This document shows positions 25,575 to 34,221 of a stretch of 64,000 nt of DNA, piece by piece. The position numbers were made by a program, and so were the translations under genes. This DNA comes from Bacteroidales bacterium UBA1800 (lineage in GTDB: Bacteria; Bacteroidota; Bacteroidia; Bacteroidales; VadinHA17). The stretch is taken from NCBI GenBank assembly GCA_002319915.1, contig DCFQ01000038.1, positions 7,247 through 71,246 of the forward strand. Reading direction: 5' to 3'. Position 1 is the first letter of the stretch; each line of letters begins with the position of its first letter. The notes beneath the pieces were generated by a model. That model was given only the letters and a program-made list of their open reading frames with translations, did not search any database and was not told where the DNA came from.

Positions 25575-27728
25575 ATGAAAAATCCTGATTTAAGCAACCC
25601 TAGTCCTGCAAATCCGCTGGAAAAGAGCGGTCTCAAGAGAAGAAGTTTCATCAAGCTGCTCGGAGGCGGGATCTTTATATTCTTCCAGCCCTGGAACCCT
25701 GCCGATCTGCTCAGCCTTCCGGCTGACCAGCGCAGAAGCCTTACAAAGGAATACAATGCATTCCTTCAGATCGCCGAGGATGGCACTATCAAGTGCTTCA
25801 CGGGGAAGATCGAGATGGGACAGGGAATTATAACCTCACTGGCGATGATGATGGCAGAAGAGCTGAATGTTCCGTATGAAAGAATATCCATGGTAATGGG
25901 TGATACAGACCTGTGTCCTTATGACGCGGGAACCTGGGGATCCCAGTCTGTGCAGACTTTCGGACCGGCAATGATGGCCGCTGCTGCAGAGGCCAGGGCC
26001 GTACTGACCGACCTCGCATCTGCCAGGCTTGGCGTTCCGGTAACTGAAATGGATGTTAAGGATGGCGTGGTTTTCGACACCAAGAATCCCGCCAAAAAGA
26101 TCAGTTACGGTCAGCTGGCAAAAGGCAAAAAGATCGAGAAGCGCGTCGATGTCACCCCGAAGCTTGAGGATTATACAAAGTTCACGATTGTCGGCAAACC
26201 CATGATGCGGAAGGATTCCCGCCTTAAAGTGACTGGCGAAGCAAAATACGCAGGTGACCTCAGGCTTCCCGGAATGGTTTATGCACGAATCCTGAGGCCC
26301 CAGTCGCACGGCGCAAAGCTGAAATCGGCAGATGTATCCGGCGCGGAAAAGATACCTGGTATCCAGGTCGTCAGGGATGGTGATTTCATTGCCGTTCTGA
26401 GTGAAGACCGCGATACCGTCGACCAGGCCGTTGTCAGGATTAAAGCGGAGTACACTTTTGACGAGCTCCCGGTCAACGACACGAATTTGTACGACAGGAT
26501 GGTCGGTGCAAATTCGAGAGTTGAAGTGGCAGAATCGCTTGGTGACATGGAGGCCGGGGCAAAAGCTTCCGACAAGATATTTGAGTCTGAGTTCCATGAT
26601 CCATATCTTGCTCATGCTGCTATCGAAACCCATACTGCCCTTGCGAACCTGGAAGGTGACAAGATGACGGTATGGGCATCGACTCAATCGCCTTTCGGCC
26701 TGCAGGACAGTATTGTAAGGGAGCTTGGGTTCCCGGTTAATAAAGTCAGGGTAATAACGCCCTTCGTCGGAGGTGGGTTCGGAGGGAAAGCTCCTCACCA
26801 GCAGGGAGTTGAAGCAGCACGGCTGGCAAAGCTTGTGAAGAAGCCGGTGATGGTTGTATGGTCCCGTGAGGAGGAGTTTTTCTATGATACTTTCCGTCCT
26901 GCCGCAGTTGTAAGGGTCCGTTCAGGGATTGACAAGGCACGGATGATAAAGCTGTGGGATTACAGGTTGTTCTATGGCGGCTCGAGAGGATCTGATGCGA
27001 TCTATGATGTTCCGAATGTTAAAAGGACCTTTTTCGAACAGAACATGGATTCAGCTCCCATACATCCATTCGGAACAGGAGCATGGAGGGCCCCCAGCAA
27101 CAATACTAACACCTGGGCCCGCGAGACACAGATCGATATAATGGCATCAGCAGCGGGGATAGATCCCCTGGAATTCCGGCTTAAGAACCTGAAGGACGAA
27201 AGGATGATCGCCTGCCTGAAAGCCGCAGCCGACAAATTCGGGTATGTCCCGGCTAAATCACCAGGCGGCAGAGGCATCGGGGTTGCCTGCGGAACGGATG
27301 CCGGGTCATGGGTTGCCCTGATCGCAGAGCTCAGGGTAGATAAAAGCACCGGCCACGTACAGGTAATCAGGGTTGCATGTGCCCAGGACATGGGACTTAG
27401 CGTAAATCCACAGGGATCCCTGCTTCAGATCGAGGGCTGCATCATCATGTCGCTTGGCTATGCACTGGGAGAGGAGGTAATGTTTGAAGGAGGCAATGTC
27501 AGGACAAGGGGATTCGACAGTTACCTGATCCCGCATTTTTCATGGGTCCCGAAGATCGACGCTGTGATTCTCGACAGGAAGGACAAGCCCCCGAAGGGTG
27601 GCGGCGAACCTGCCATAATCACGATGGGCGCCCTTGTGTCGAACGGCATTTTTGATGCCACAGGCGCCCGGTTGTTCCGGATGCCCATGACACCGGAAAG
27701 GGTGCTGGAGGCTTTGAAAATGGTTTAG
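25575..27728 (+). CDS. molybdopterin-binding large subunit, isoquinoline 1-oxidoreductase/aldehyde oxidase type, Tat-exported
   Basis: 717 residues. A twin-arginine signal, KRRSFIKLLGGG with Arg22-Arg23, precedes a hydrophobic stretch. Molybdopterin-binding landmarks are GKIEMGQGI, DTDLCPYDAGTWGSQS, VGGGFGGKA and FGTGAWRAPSNN. The catalytic Glu is in PPKGGGEPAI, Glu678. The CO dehydrogenase Cys loop (AYxCSFR) is absent, so this is not CoxL. The size and two-subunit arrangement fit isoquinoline 1-oxidoreductase or periplasmic aldehyde oxidases. There is no flavin subunit gene in the operon. Substrate unknown. Confidence 0.93.
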   Translation: MKNPDLSNPSPANPLEKSGLKRRSFIKLLGGGIFIFFQPWNPADLLSLPADQRRSLTKEYNAFLQIAEDGTIKCFTGKIEMGQGIITSLAMMMAEELNVPYERISMVMGDTDLCPYDAGTWGSQSVQTFGPAMMAAAAEARAVLTDLASARLGVPVTEMDVKDGVVFDTKNPAKKISYGQLAKGKKIEKRVDVTPKLEDYTKFTIVGKPMMRKDSRLKVTGEAKYAGDLRLPGMVYARILRPQSHGAKLKSADVSGAEKIPGIQVVRDGDFIAVLSEDRDTVDQAVVRIKAEYTFDELPVNDTNLYDRMVGANSRVEVAESLGDMEAGAKASDKIFESEFHDPYLAHAAIETHTALANLEGDKMTVWASTQSPFGLQDSIVRELGFPVNKVRVITPFVGGGFGGKAPHQQGVEAARLAKLVKKPVMVVWSREEEFFYDTFRPAAVVRVRSGIDKARMIKLWDYRLFYGGSRGSDAIYDVPNVKRTFFEQNMDSAPIHPFGTGAWRAPSNNTNTWARETQIDIMASAAGIDPLEFRLKNLKDERMIACLKAAADKFGYVPAKSPGGRGIGVACGTDAGSWVALIAELRVDKSTGHVQVIRVACAQDMGLSVNPQGSLLQIEGCIIMSLGYALGEEVMFEGGNVRTRGFDSYLIPHFSWVPKIDAVILDRKDKPPKGGGEPAIITMGALVSNGIFDATGARLFRMPMTPERVLEALKMV

Positions 27729-27828
27729 TTTAATCTGTTGTACCGATAGGGAAAAGTTTTTTTCAACCTTTGCCGGGAATAATTGTCTGTTATGTTATGT
27801 CAATAAATTCAAACAAACGGGAATAATT

Positions 27829-28362
27829 ATGAAAACTAACTTTTTGAAACAGGTGGTTTCAGCTGCTACTATCCTGGCCTTCCTGGCCATACCGCTTACA
27901 ACGAATGCACAGGGAACAAAGGCAAATTTCTCGGGCAGCTGGGCTTTTAACGCTGAAAAGAGCAACATGGGGCAGCCTCCGCAGGGACAGGGGCAGAGGA
28001 TGGGTCCATTCGGCGGGGGAGACTTCGTTGCAACACAGGATGCAAACATACTGACCGTGGAAAGGACCAGGACAAGTCCCGACGGCCAGACAATGAATGT
28101 AAAAAGCGTCTATAACCTTGACGGCAAGGAGAGCGTCAATACAACAGGAAGGGGTGAGTCCAGATCAGTAGCCACCTGGTCACCTGACGGGAAATCACTT
28201 ACCATTGCGACCACTAGGAATATTGACAGGGATGGTCAGAATATGGAGATCAAGTCGACTGAGGTGTGGACACTGACCGATCCAAAAACAATCACCGTCA
28301 ATACAACCATGAACACTCCTAACGGGGAGCGCAAAACCACAATGGTTTATAATAAGAAATAG
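27829..28362 (+). CDS. small secreted protein, lipocalin-like beta pattern
   Basis: 177 residues with a signal peptide ending near TNAQG. The mature part starts FSGSWAFNAEKSN, has a Gly/Gln-rich loop (QPPQGQGQRMGPFGGG), then alternating beta strands and ends TTMVYNKK. The opening motif and strand order resemble small lipocalin-like proteins such as the one at 41215-41703. No known function. The gene is alone, after the hydroxylase operon and before a convergent adaptor gene, with a repeat element in the gap. Confidence 0.7.
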   Translation: MKTNFLKQVVSAATILAFLAIPLTTNAQGTKANFSGSWAFNAEKSNMGQPPQGQGQRMGPFGGGDFVATQDANILTVERTRTSPDGQTMNVKSVYNLDGKESVNTTGRGESRSVATWSPDGKSLTIATTRNIDRDGQNMEIKSTEVWTLTDPKTITVNTTMNTPNGERKTTMVYNKK

Positions 28363-28414
28363 GCCCTGGGGATTAAGGATCCTGTGAGGTTGGAGAAAAA
28401 GTTGAAACCAATAG

Positions 28415-28547
28415 ACCGCAAAGTTCGCAAAGTCCTGTCCCAATAAATGTCGGGGACAGCCCGGATTACACAAAGTACGCAAAGGATTAACTATAAGCAA
28501 TTTGCCTTTGCGTTCTTTGCGCCTTCTTTGCGTTCTTTGCGGTTAAA
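28415..28547. repeat. TTCTTTGCG-unit repeat element, copy B1
   Basis: Lies between convergent genes. ACCGCAAAGTTCGCAAAG (28415-28432) faces CTTTGCGTTCTTTGCGGT (28526-28543); the arms pair at 16 of 18 positions. Inside is a hairpin CTGTCCC (28435-28441)/GGGACAG (28453-28459). The right half is an array of TTCTTTGCG-like units. The last 62 bases (28486-28547) match 61576-61637 at 54 positions in the same orientation. Confidence 0.85.
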
Positions 28548-28606
28548 AAGTACTTTTCCTGCAGCCCTTAATTATCCCACAAGTGGTTCCGGGGTGTAAG
28601 GGAGGT

Positions 28607-29863
28607 TCAGCTGGGATCTGTCCCGACGACCCGGAATTTATCTGCATCTTCGGGTTTCATGAGATATACCATCTCACCCGGTTTTAATCCCTTGTTGACA
28701 ACAATGCTCTTATCATTGGCTTCCCCGGTCACTATGAGCTGCCTCTTTTTCCTCCTGGTAAAGACATAAGGGTTGCCGTCAGTTCCGGCATAGATACATT
28801 CGTTCGGGACAAATACCACGTCTTTTAATGTCTTGATCACGATCTTGTTGGCTGTTGTCATGGATGGCCGCAGGACCGGGTCGGTGCCATCGAGCCTTAC
28901 GAACACCTCGAAGACCTTGGTGTCGGTATTTGGCAGCTTCTCCCCGATGTTTGCGACCGATGCCACTTTCCCGGTATATTTCCTGTCGGGGAACGCGTCA
29001 ATATTTATCACGACCTCCTGTCCCTTCCTGACTTTGCTGATATCAACCTCGCTTATATATATCCTTGACATAAGTGACGACAGGTCCGGGACGGTAGCAA
29101 CTACCCTCTCGAACGGATTGACATTTGAGCCTGTCTTGATTTTTGTCCCATGGTGGTCCTTTTTGTACATCACCATCCCGGAAGTAGGTGATTTTATGAC
29201 AAATGCAGTGAGAAGGTTCTCCAGGTCAGTTACCCTTCTCTGGACCCTGTCGAGATTGACTTTCGTATTGGCAAGGTTCTTTACTGACTGGGCTCTTCTG
29301 AGAGCGTAGCTCCTCTTCAGCTGCTCGAGGGTCCTTCTCTGCTTGTCAACATTGATTTCCGCCTGCCTGATTGTCGTGGGAGGTTCATACTTCGAATTTG
29401 CAAGGGTCAGCTCAGCTTCAGTGACCGTGTGTTCCTGGTTTTTAATGCCGTCCCTCAGGCCGGTCAGGAGCACCGCTGTATCGAGCTTCTGTGTTTCAAA
29501 ATTGGTAGTGAAGGTCAGAAGCCTGTCCCTTTCATCCTTGAGGGTGTTGTCGAACTGGGTCCGATCGAGAGTGGCAATATAGTCGCCCTCATTTACGAGG
29601 GTACCCTCCGGAACCAGGTCGGTGATCTTAAGCTCGGCAGCGTGAAAGTCACGTCCGCGCGCTACTTCCGGTGCGAGGATGTCAACCGAGTTCTCGGCAA
29701 GAAGCTCACCGGCGGTCGATATCGAGATCTCAAAATCCCCCTTTGAAACCCTGACAAAGAGACTCTTTTCATCCTTCCTGGTTGTCAGCTTATTGAAGAC
29801 GAACAATCCTGTTAACGTCCCGACAACTACGATAAGGGAAATAATCAGATTTTTCCTAGTCAT
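28607..29863 (-). CDS. HlyD-type periplasmic adaptor (membrane fusion) protein
   Basis: 418 residues. One N-terminal membrane anchor (about 6-24), a biotinyl-lipoyl-like segment (ISTAGELLAENSVDILAPEV, then LVPEGTLVNEGDYIATLD), a long coiled-coil hairpin (about 110-215) and beta-barrel parts (IKSPTSGMVMYKK, VRKGQEVVINIDAFPDRKYT). It would span the periplasm for an ABC or RND exporter. No transporter or outer-membrane channel gene is adjacent, so the partner must lie elsewhere or be encoded separately. Efflux function is inferred from family only. Confidence 0.87.
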   Translation of the reverse strand: MTRKNLIISLIVVVGTLTGLFVFNKLTTRKDEKSLFVRVSKGDFEISISTAGELLAENSVDILAPEVARGRDFHAAELKITDLVPEGTLVNEGDYIATLDRTQFDNTLKDERDRLLTFTTNFETQKLDTAVLLTGLRDGIKNQEHTVTEAELTLANSKYEPPTTIRQAEINVDKQRRTLEQLKRSYALRRAQSVKNLANTKVNLDRVQRRVTDLENLLTAFVIKSPTSGMVMYKKDHHGTKIKTGSNVNPFERVVATVPDLSSLMSRIYISEVDISKVRKGQEVVINIDAFPDRKYTGKVASVANIGEKLPNTDTKVFEVFVRLDGTDPVLRPSMTTANKIVIKTLKDVVFVPNECIYAGTDGNPYVFTRRKKRQLIVTGEANDKSIVVNKGLKPGEMVYLMKPEDADKFRVVGTDPS

Positions 29864-30048
29864 TTTCGGCCTTGTTTGGTTTAACCGTCACGGGACTAAG
29901 GTACAAAATTCAAAAACGGCGAAAAATCGGGTTCACATCCTTTAACAAGATTTAACAAATTAGCAGGTTAACGCACTTTGAGCAGGAATGCGGCATATGC
30001 CGGAAGAACCCGGAATAGCCGGTCAGCGGAACTGTGCAGCCTTCTCCT

Positions 30049-31158
30049 TCACTGCTGATCCCGCATTTCACCGGCTCTTTGCCTGAACAGCTTCATTTTT
30101 TTTGCTGAAATTCTGAGTATCCTCTGTACCTCCAGTCCATGATAAATATCCGGCACGACGGTTCCCGGATCTTTGCCTGTCAGGAAGATATAATGACTGT
30201 GGATCATCGACCTCAGCCAGCCAGGTGGTACGTGTCCTGACGGGAAGCTTGTAAACGGCCCATAATTGCTTCCAGTCACCTGCTTTTTCCATATCCCCTC
30301 CTCCTCAAGGTAGTATTCAAAAGAATCGGGAGCATGTGTCGAAAATCTTATGGCGCCTTTTTCGGCAAAAAGTTCAAAGGATATAAGATCACCCGTTCCG
30401 GAGCTTATCCGGCTGGATGAGAGAGTACCGGCTGCTTTTGTAACGGGATCATAAACGGTCATCATACTGAACAGGTCGGTATCAGGCTGTACATCAGGGA
30501 AATTACCGGACTGGACTGTATCGACCACCTTTATCCCGCTACCGAGGAATGCAATGAGCAGGCTTATGATGTGTGAGCCGAGATCAGCCATGGCACCGCC
30601 ATCCGGTGATGGTGTGAGCCTTGAAGCCCGCTTATCCCTGTAATCCTTCCGCAGGTAATCGCCGTGATAGTACTTCAGGTCGAAATGCACCGGCCTGCCC
30701 AGGATGCCTGATTGCCAGAGTGAAAGGGCTCTCATTATCTGCGAGGAGAACAGGTACTGAAATCCGACCTGGATCTTTTTATCGGGATGGCTGCGTGACA
30801 AACCGAGTATTTTCTTCTCTTCCTCCTCTGTTGAGCATACCGGTTTTTCCAGGTAGATCCTCGTCACTGACGGGAGTGCGATGGCGGCAGAAAAAAAATC
30901 GAAATGAACCTTATTCGGCCCCAGGATAAATATGGTATTGAGCCGTTCATTCTTTTTAAAGGAACCGGGATCCTCATGTGTGCTAAAACCATAGAGCCTT
31001 GCGAACCTTTCGCTGCTGCCGCTTTGAGAACAGACCGATCCGAACTCGGTTTCAGGCGCATCATCATAATAGAACTTCAATGAGTTCAGTGCAAATGCGT
31101 GTGCCCTGGCTATCCCCCCGGCCCCGGCAAATCCTATTACAATTCTCTCATTTTGCAT
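30049..31158 (-). CDS. Gfo/Idh/MocA family oxidoreductase
   Basis: 369 residues. The Rossmann start is IVIGFAGAGGIARAHAFAL with the G-x-G-x-x-A nucleotide loop; IYLEKPVCST supplies the conserved Lys of the EKP motif, and GGAMADLGSHIISLL the His near the active site. No signal peptide is seen. These enzymes use NAD(P) to oxidise or rearrange sugars and inositols; the substrate here is undetermined. It is monocistronic, with its own -7 box at 31187-31194. Confidence 0.9.
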   Translation of the reverse strand: MQNERIVIGFAGAGGIARAHAFALNSLKFYYDDAPETEFGSVCSQSGSSERFARLYGFSTHEDPGSFKKNERLNTIFILGPNKVHFDFFSAAIALPSVTRIYLEKPVCSTEEEEKKILGLSRSHPDKKIQVGFQYLFSSQIMRALSLWQSGILGRPVHFDLKYYHGDYLRKDYRDKRASRLTPSPDGGAMADLGSHIISLLIAFLGSGIKVVDTVQSGNFPDVQPDTDLFSMMTVYDPVTKAAGTLSSSRISSGTGDLISFELFAEKGAIRFSTHAPDSFEYYLEEEGIWKKQVTGSNYGPFTSFPSGHVPPGWLRSMIHSHYIFLTGKDPGTVVPDIYHGLEVQRILRISAKKMKLFRQRAGEMRDQQ

Positions 31159-31186
31159 CTTCTGCCTGCATTTTCAAAGTCAATAT

Positions 31187-31194
31187 CAAATGTA
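31187..31194 (-). promoter_or_regulatory. candidate -7 box for the Gfo/Idh/MocA gene
   Basis: The reverse strand reads TACATTTG (TAnnTTTG), 28 bases before the start codon at 31158. No clear -33 box. Confidence 0.35.
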
Positions 31195-31280
31195 GTGATT
31201 TTCATAAAGAACTTCCCGCCCGGAGGATGCAAACCGGGAGCCTTAAGGAGAGTAAATTTCCGGGAATCAGCCGGTATTCT

Positions 31281-31502
31281 TCAGAATAACTTTCTTATGA
31301 TCCTTATAATCAGGGTAAGCAATATGCTTATTATTATCATAGTGGTTATTGGAAAATAGAACCGGAAATGCTCTTTTTCAATTCTGATATCTCCCGGCAG
31401 ATGGCCGATCCAGTTAAGCTTATCGCCTGCAAACCAGATAATGAGCCCGGCAACAGCCAGAAGGATACCTGCGAGAACGAGCATTTTTCCGGTGTTTTCC
31501 AT
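31281..31502 (-). CDS. DUF2905 family small membrane protein
   Basis: 73 residues with two membrane helices (about 6-26 and 48-70) joined by the conserved loop LNWIGHLPGDIRIE. This loop and the FRFYFPITTMII segment are diagnostic of DUF2905, a family of small inner-membrane proteins of unknown function. It ends 122 bases upstream of the Gfo/Idh/MocA start on the same strand. A perfect 12-base palindrome TGTAAATTTACA lies upstream at 31521-31532 and could be a regulator site or part of its promoter. Confidence 0.9.
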   Translation of the reverse strand: MENTGKMLVLAGILLAVAGLIIWFAGDKLNWIGHLPGDIRIEKEHFRFYFPITTMIIISILLTLIIRIIRKLF

Positions 31503-31688
31503 ATTTACTACGAGTCAATGTGTAAATTTACAATTTGCCGGCGGAACTGGCACCTTTTTTGCGATATCACTGGCTCCGATCCGGGGATGCCAGGCTCACG
31601 GCAATTGAGTGGCTGAAGGGCCCGACGGCGGATTTTGAACATTTTCAGGAAAAGGTTCGTTATATTCTGAGAAAATCAGGTTAGTCAC

Positions 31689-32366
31689 ATGAAACTACTA
31701 ATCGTCGAGGATGAAAGATCTCTAAGCCGTGCAATATGCGAGTATCTGAAGGTTGAGGGGCACATTTGCGAAGAAGCCCACAATTACCATGAAGCAATAA
31801 AGAAAACTGCGGACAACACGTACAACTGCCTGGTCCTTGATCTTGGCCTGCCTGATGGCAGCGGCCTCGATATCATCCGCGAACTAAAGAAGAACAAGGC
31901 GGCGGACAGGGTGCTGATACTTTCGGCCAGGAGCTCGCTTGAGGATAAGATCACGGGCCTGAAGATCGGCGCCGACGATTATCTGTCAAAGCCGTTTCAC
32001 ATGGCTGAGCTGAGCGCCAGGATCAATTCGGTTTGCCGGAGGGATAATTTCAATGGCTTCAATGAGCTTTCATTTAATGAAATAAAGATAAGGACCGATG
32101 CCCAGGAGGTTCTTATCAACGATAAACTGCTTAACCTGACCAGGAAAGAGTATGATCTTCTTGTTTTCTTTATGATCAACAAGGACCGCGTCATCACCAA
32201 GGAATCGATTGTCGAGCATCTCTGGGGTGACAATGTGATCCTTACGGATTCATTTGATTTCATCTACACTCATGTGAAAAACCTGAGAAAAAAGCTCTTG
32301 TCTTACAATTGCGGCAATTATATAAAGGTGATTTACGGATTCGGTTATAAATTCAGCGAGCCTTGA
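31689..32366 (+). CDS. OmpR-family response regulator
   Basis: 225 residues. The receiver domain (1-115) has the acidic pocket Glu7-Asp8, the phosphorylation site Asp51 (LVLDLGLPDGSG) and Lys101 (YLSKPF). The C-terminal winged-helix DNA-binding domain (about 125-225) has LTRKEYDLLVFFM and IYTHVKNLRKKL, ending with the usual KVIYGFGYKF. It should bind DNA as a dimer when phosphorylated by the overlapping histidine kinase. The PepSY-like gene immediately downstream of the kinase is a natural candidate target. Layout resembles metal- or stress-responsive pairs of Bacteroidota. Confidence 0.95.
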   Translation: MKLLIVEDERSLSRAICEYLKVEGHICEEAHNYHEAIKKTADNTYNCLVLDLGLPDGSGLDIIRELKKNKAADRVLILSARSSLEDKITGLKIGADDYLSKPFHMAELSARINSVCRRDNFNGFNELSFNEIKIRTDAQEVLINDKLLNLTRKEYDLLVFFMINKDRVITKESIVEHLWGDNVILTDSFDFIYTHVKNLRKKLLSYNCGNYIKVIYGFGYKFSEP

Positions 32367-33649
32367 AACTTCTCACGAGAAGTACATATTACTATTTTGT
32401 ATTTTCAATCCTGGTTCTCTTCTTCGCCGGCGTAGGCCTTTATTATACGATCAGGTCGATTGTCTACAGGCAGATTGACGAGAGTCTCATCACCGAGAAG
32501 ACCATAATCCAGGATCAGATCGAGGAAACCGATACGATACCTGATTTCTCTGCCTCATTCGGACATCAGATTGAAGTCCAGCTTCTTCCGTACAGGCTGA
32601 GATATTCACAATCGATACGCGACACAGATATTTTTGATTCAGGTACGGAAAAATTCCTTGCTTTCCGGCACATAAGGTTTACAGGCAGCACGCCCAAATA
32701 CACCGGGTATGTGATAAACATTTACCAGCTTAATAATGAAAGCAGCAGCCTGCTTGACAGCATAGGTCTCGGAATGTTCTTCCTGCTGGTGGCCCTGTTC
32801 CTTATTTTGATAGCACTTAACTATCTTATCTCCAGGAATATATGGAAACCATTCTACAAGACCCTCAGCGAAGCAAGATCATTTGATGTCCTAGATAATA
32901 ACCGTCTCGACCTTCCGGACACGAACATCGATGAATTCAGGCAGATGAACGACGTGCTTGAAGAGATGACCCGGAAAATCAAGAAAGACTATGTTCATCT
33001 GAAGGAGTACAATGAAAACCTCTCACATGAGATCCAGACGCCCCTGGCAGTTATCCGCTCCAAGCTAGATATCCTGATACAGAACCGGAAGCTGAACAAG
33101 GAAAGCATTAATCTTATCAAATCCATCAATGAGGCCAGCATCCGGCTTTTCAGGCTGAATCAGGCCTTGCTGCTTATGTCGAGGATCGAGAACCTGCAGT
33201 TTGCCGAAACCAGGAAGATCTCGCTGAGGGAGCTGGTCGAAAAGATACTCATGAACTATGAGGAGATCATGCAGCTAAAGAAAATTAAAGTTGAAACTGA
33301 GTTTGCCGATAAGGCGATGGTGAATATGAACGAGGACCTGGCAGATGTCATGATTTCAAACCTTCTCGGGAATGCCATTAGGCACAACATCGACGGTGGG
33401 TTTATCAGGTGCAGGCTTGATGACAGGTCCCTGACAATAACGAACAGCGGACTGCCCCTGAAGGCTCATCCCGAAAAGCTGTTCAACCGTTTTCAGAAAG
33501 GGTCAGATCATCCCGACGGAATAGGGCTCGGGCTCTCGATAGTCAAGAATATTGCAGATCATTACAGGATGGGGATCAGTTTTTCAAGTTCGGGCACCGT
33601 TCATGAGATAAAGCTTGACTATGGAGATGATGCGTTTCGTCTTATCTGA
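32363..33649 (+). CDS. sensor histidine kinase
   Basis: 428 residues starting at a TTG that overlaps the regulator's stop (TTGA). Two membrane helices (about 10-30 and 135-156) enclose a ~105-residue periplasmic sensor. A HAMP-like linker follows. The H-box ENLSHEIQTPLAVIR contains His222. The ATPase domain has NLLGNAIRHNIDG (N box) and GIGLGLSIVKNIADHY (G box). No ligand can be deduced from the sensor domain. The kinase phosphorylates the regulator encoded directly upstream. Confidence 0.93.
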   Translation: MKLLTRSTYYYFVFSILVLFFAGVGLYYTIRSIVYRQIDESLITEKTIIQDQIEETDTIPDFSASFGHQIEVQLLPYRLRYSQSIRDTDIFDSGTEKFLAFRHIRFTGSTPKYTGYVINIYQLNNESSSLLDSIGLGMFFLLVALFLILIALNYLISRNIWKPFYKTLSEARSFDVLDNNRLDLPDTNIDEFRQMNDVLEEMTRKIKKDYVHLKEYNENLSHEIQTPLAVIRSKLDILIQNRKLNKESINLIKSINEASIRLFRLNQALLLMSRIENLQFAETRKISLRELVEKILMNYEEIMQLKKIKVETEFADKAMVNMNEDLADVMISNLLGNAIRHNIDGGFIRCRLDDRSLTITNSGLPLKAHPEKLFNRFQKGSDHPDGIGLGLSIVKNIADHYRMGISFSSSGTVHEIKLDYGDDAFRLI

Positions 33650-33714
33650 CATTGAGCAAACCTTAAAGTTTCGTTAAAAATCCTGCACTTCAGAATTTCT
33701 TCAAATTCGGAAAA

Positions 33715-33722
33715 TAGTTTTG
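33715..33722 (+). promoter_or_regulatory. candidate -7 box for the PepSY-like gene
   Basis: TAGTTTTG matches TAnnTTTG and ends 29 bases before the ATG at 33752. The gene may thus be transcribed separately from the two-component operon. Confidence 0.4.
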
Positions 33723-33751
33723 TTGCCATAATCAAACTAAATGGTACAACT

Positions 33752-34078
33752 ATGAAGAGGATATTTGTAATGCTGGTGTTTGTGATGGCAGTTGCAGCAT
33801 TGAATGCTCAGCAGCGCTCATCACTGAGTGTGAGTGACCTTCCGAAATCGATTACTGATTACATAAACAAGGATTATTCCGGTTTTGCAATCAGCCAGGC
33901 AACGAAGGTTGACAAGGATAATGTGATAACCTACGAGGCTGTCATTACAAAAGGAGCAATGCGCGACGTCCTTTCATTCGACAGTAACGGAAGGTTTCTG
34001 AAAAAAATTGAATCAAAGGGTGGGATGAAGAAAATGAGCCATCCGAAGCCTGCACCAAAGGGTTCAGTTAAAAAGTAG
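33752..34078 (+). CDS. secreted PepSY-like domain protein
   Basis: 108 residues. Signal peptide of about 19 residues (cleavage near LNAQ), then a single PepSY-like fold: DLPKSITDYINKDYSGFAIS, TKVDKDNVITYEAVI, and VLSFDSNGRFLKK. The C-terminus is rich in Lys and Pro. Proteins of this putative beta-lactamase-inhibitor-like/PepSY group are periplasmic and frequently sit beside two-component systems. It is placed 102 bases after the histidine kinase and is followed by a strong terminator, so it is likely the output gene of that pair. Confidence 0.85.
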   Translation: MKRIFVMLVFVMAVAALNAQQRSSLSVSDLPKSITDYINKDYSGFAISQATKVDKDNVITYEAVITKGAMRDVLSFDSNGRFLKKIESKGGMKKMSHPKPAPKGSVKK

Positions 34079-34099
34079 AGTTAATTCAACAAATCCGGA

Positions 34100-34126
34100 A
34101 CGGCGCAGTTAGGCGCCGTTTTTTTT
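34100..34126 (+). terminator. rho-independent terminator after the PepSY-like gene
   Basis: Perfect 7-base stem ACGGCGC (34100-34106) and GCGCCGT (34113-34119) with a 6-base loop, followed by an eight-T run (34119-34126). It ends the two-component/PepSY unit 22 bases after the stop codon. Confidence 0.88.
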
Positions 34127-34164
34127 GTCGTATCCGGGTCCGGGGAAATTTTGAGGATTTTGAC

Positions 34165-34172
34165 TATTTTTG
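34165..34172 (+). promoter_or_regulatory. candidate -7 box for the NIF3-like/ThuA pair
   Basis: TATTTTTG matches TAnnTTTG, 49 bases before the ATG at 34222. No -33 box at the expected spacing. Confidence 0.3.
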
Positions 34173-34221
34173 ATGGTACCATAAAAGAGATCCATAAAAA
34201 TCTGATCAAAATTCTTCCGCT

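Noticed and set aside
25836..26798. 320-codon reverse-strand frame inside the Mo-hydroxylase large subunit
   Set aside because: It is antisense to a strong family match; its Cys/His-rich, low-complexity translation looks like a codon-bias shadow.
25575..27728. CO dehydrogenase large subunit (CoxL)
   Set aside because: The active-site Cys loop of CoxL is not present and the protein is short with a Tat signal; isoquinoline 1-oxidoreductase-like type fits better.
28415..28547. Element B1 as a MITE
   Set aside because: Arms are present, but no target-site duplication is visible and no transposase with matching ends is in the window; kept as an unclassified repeat.
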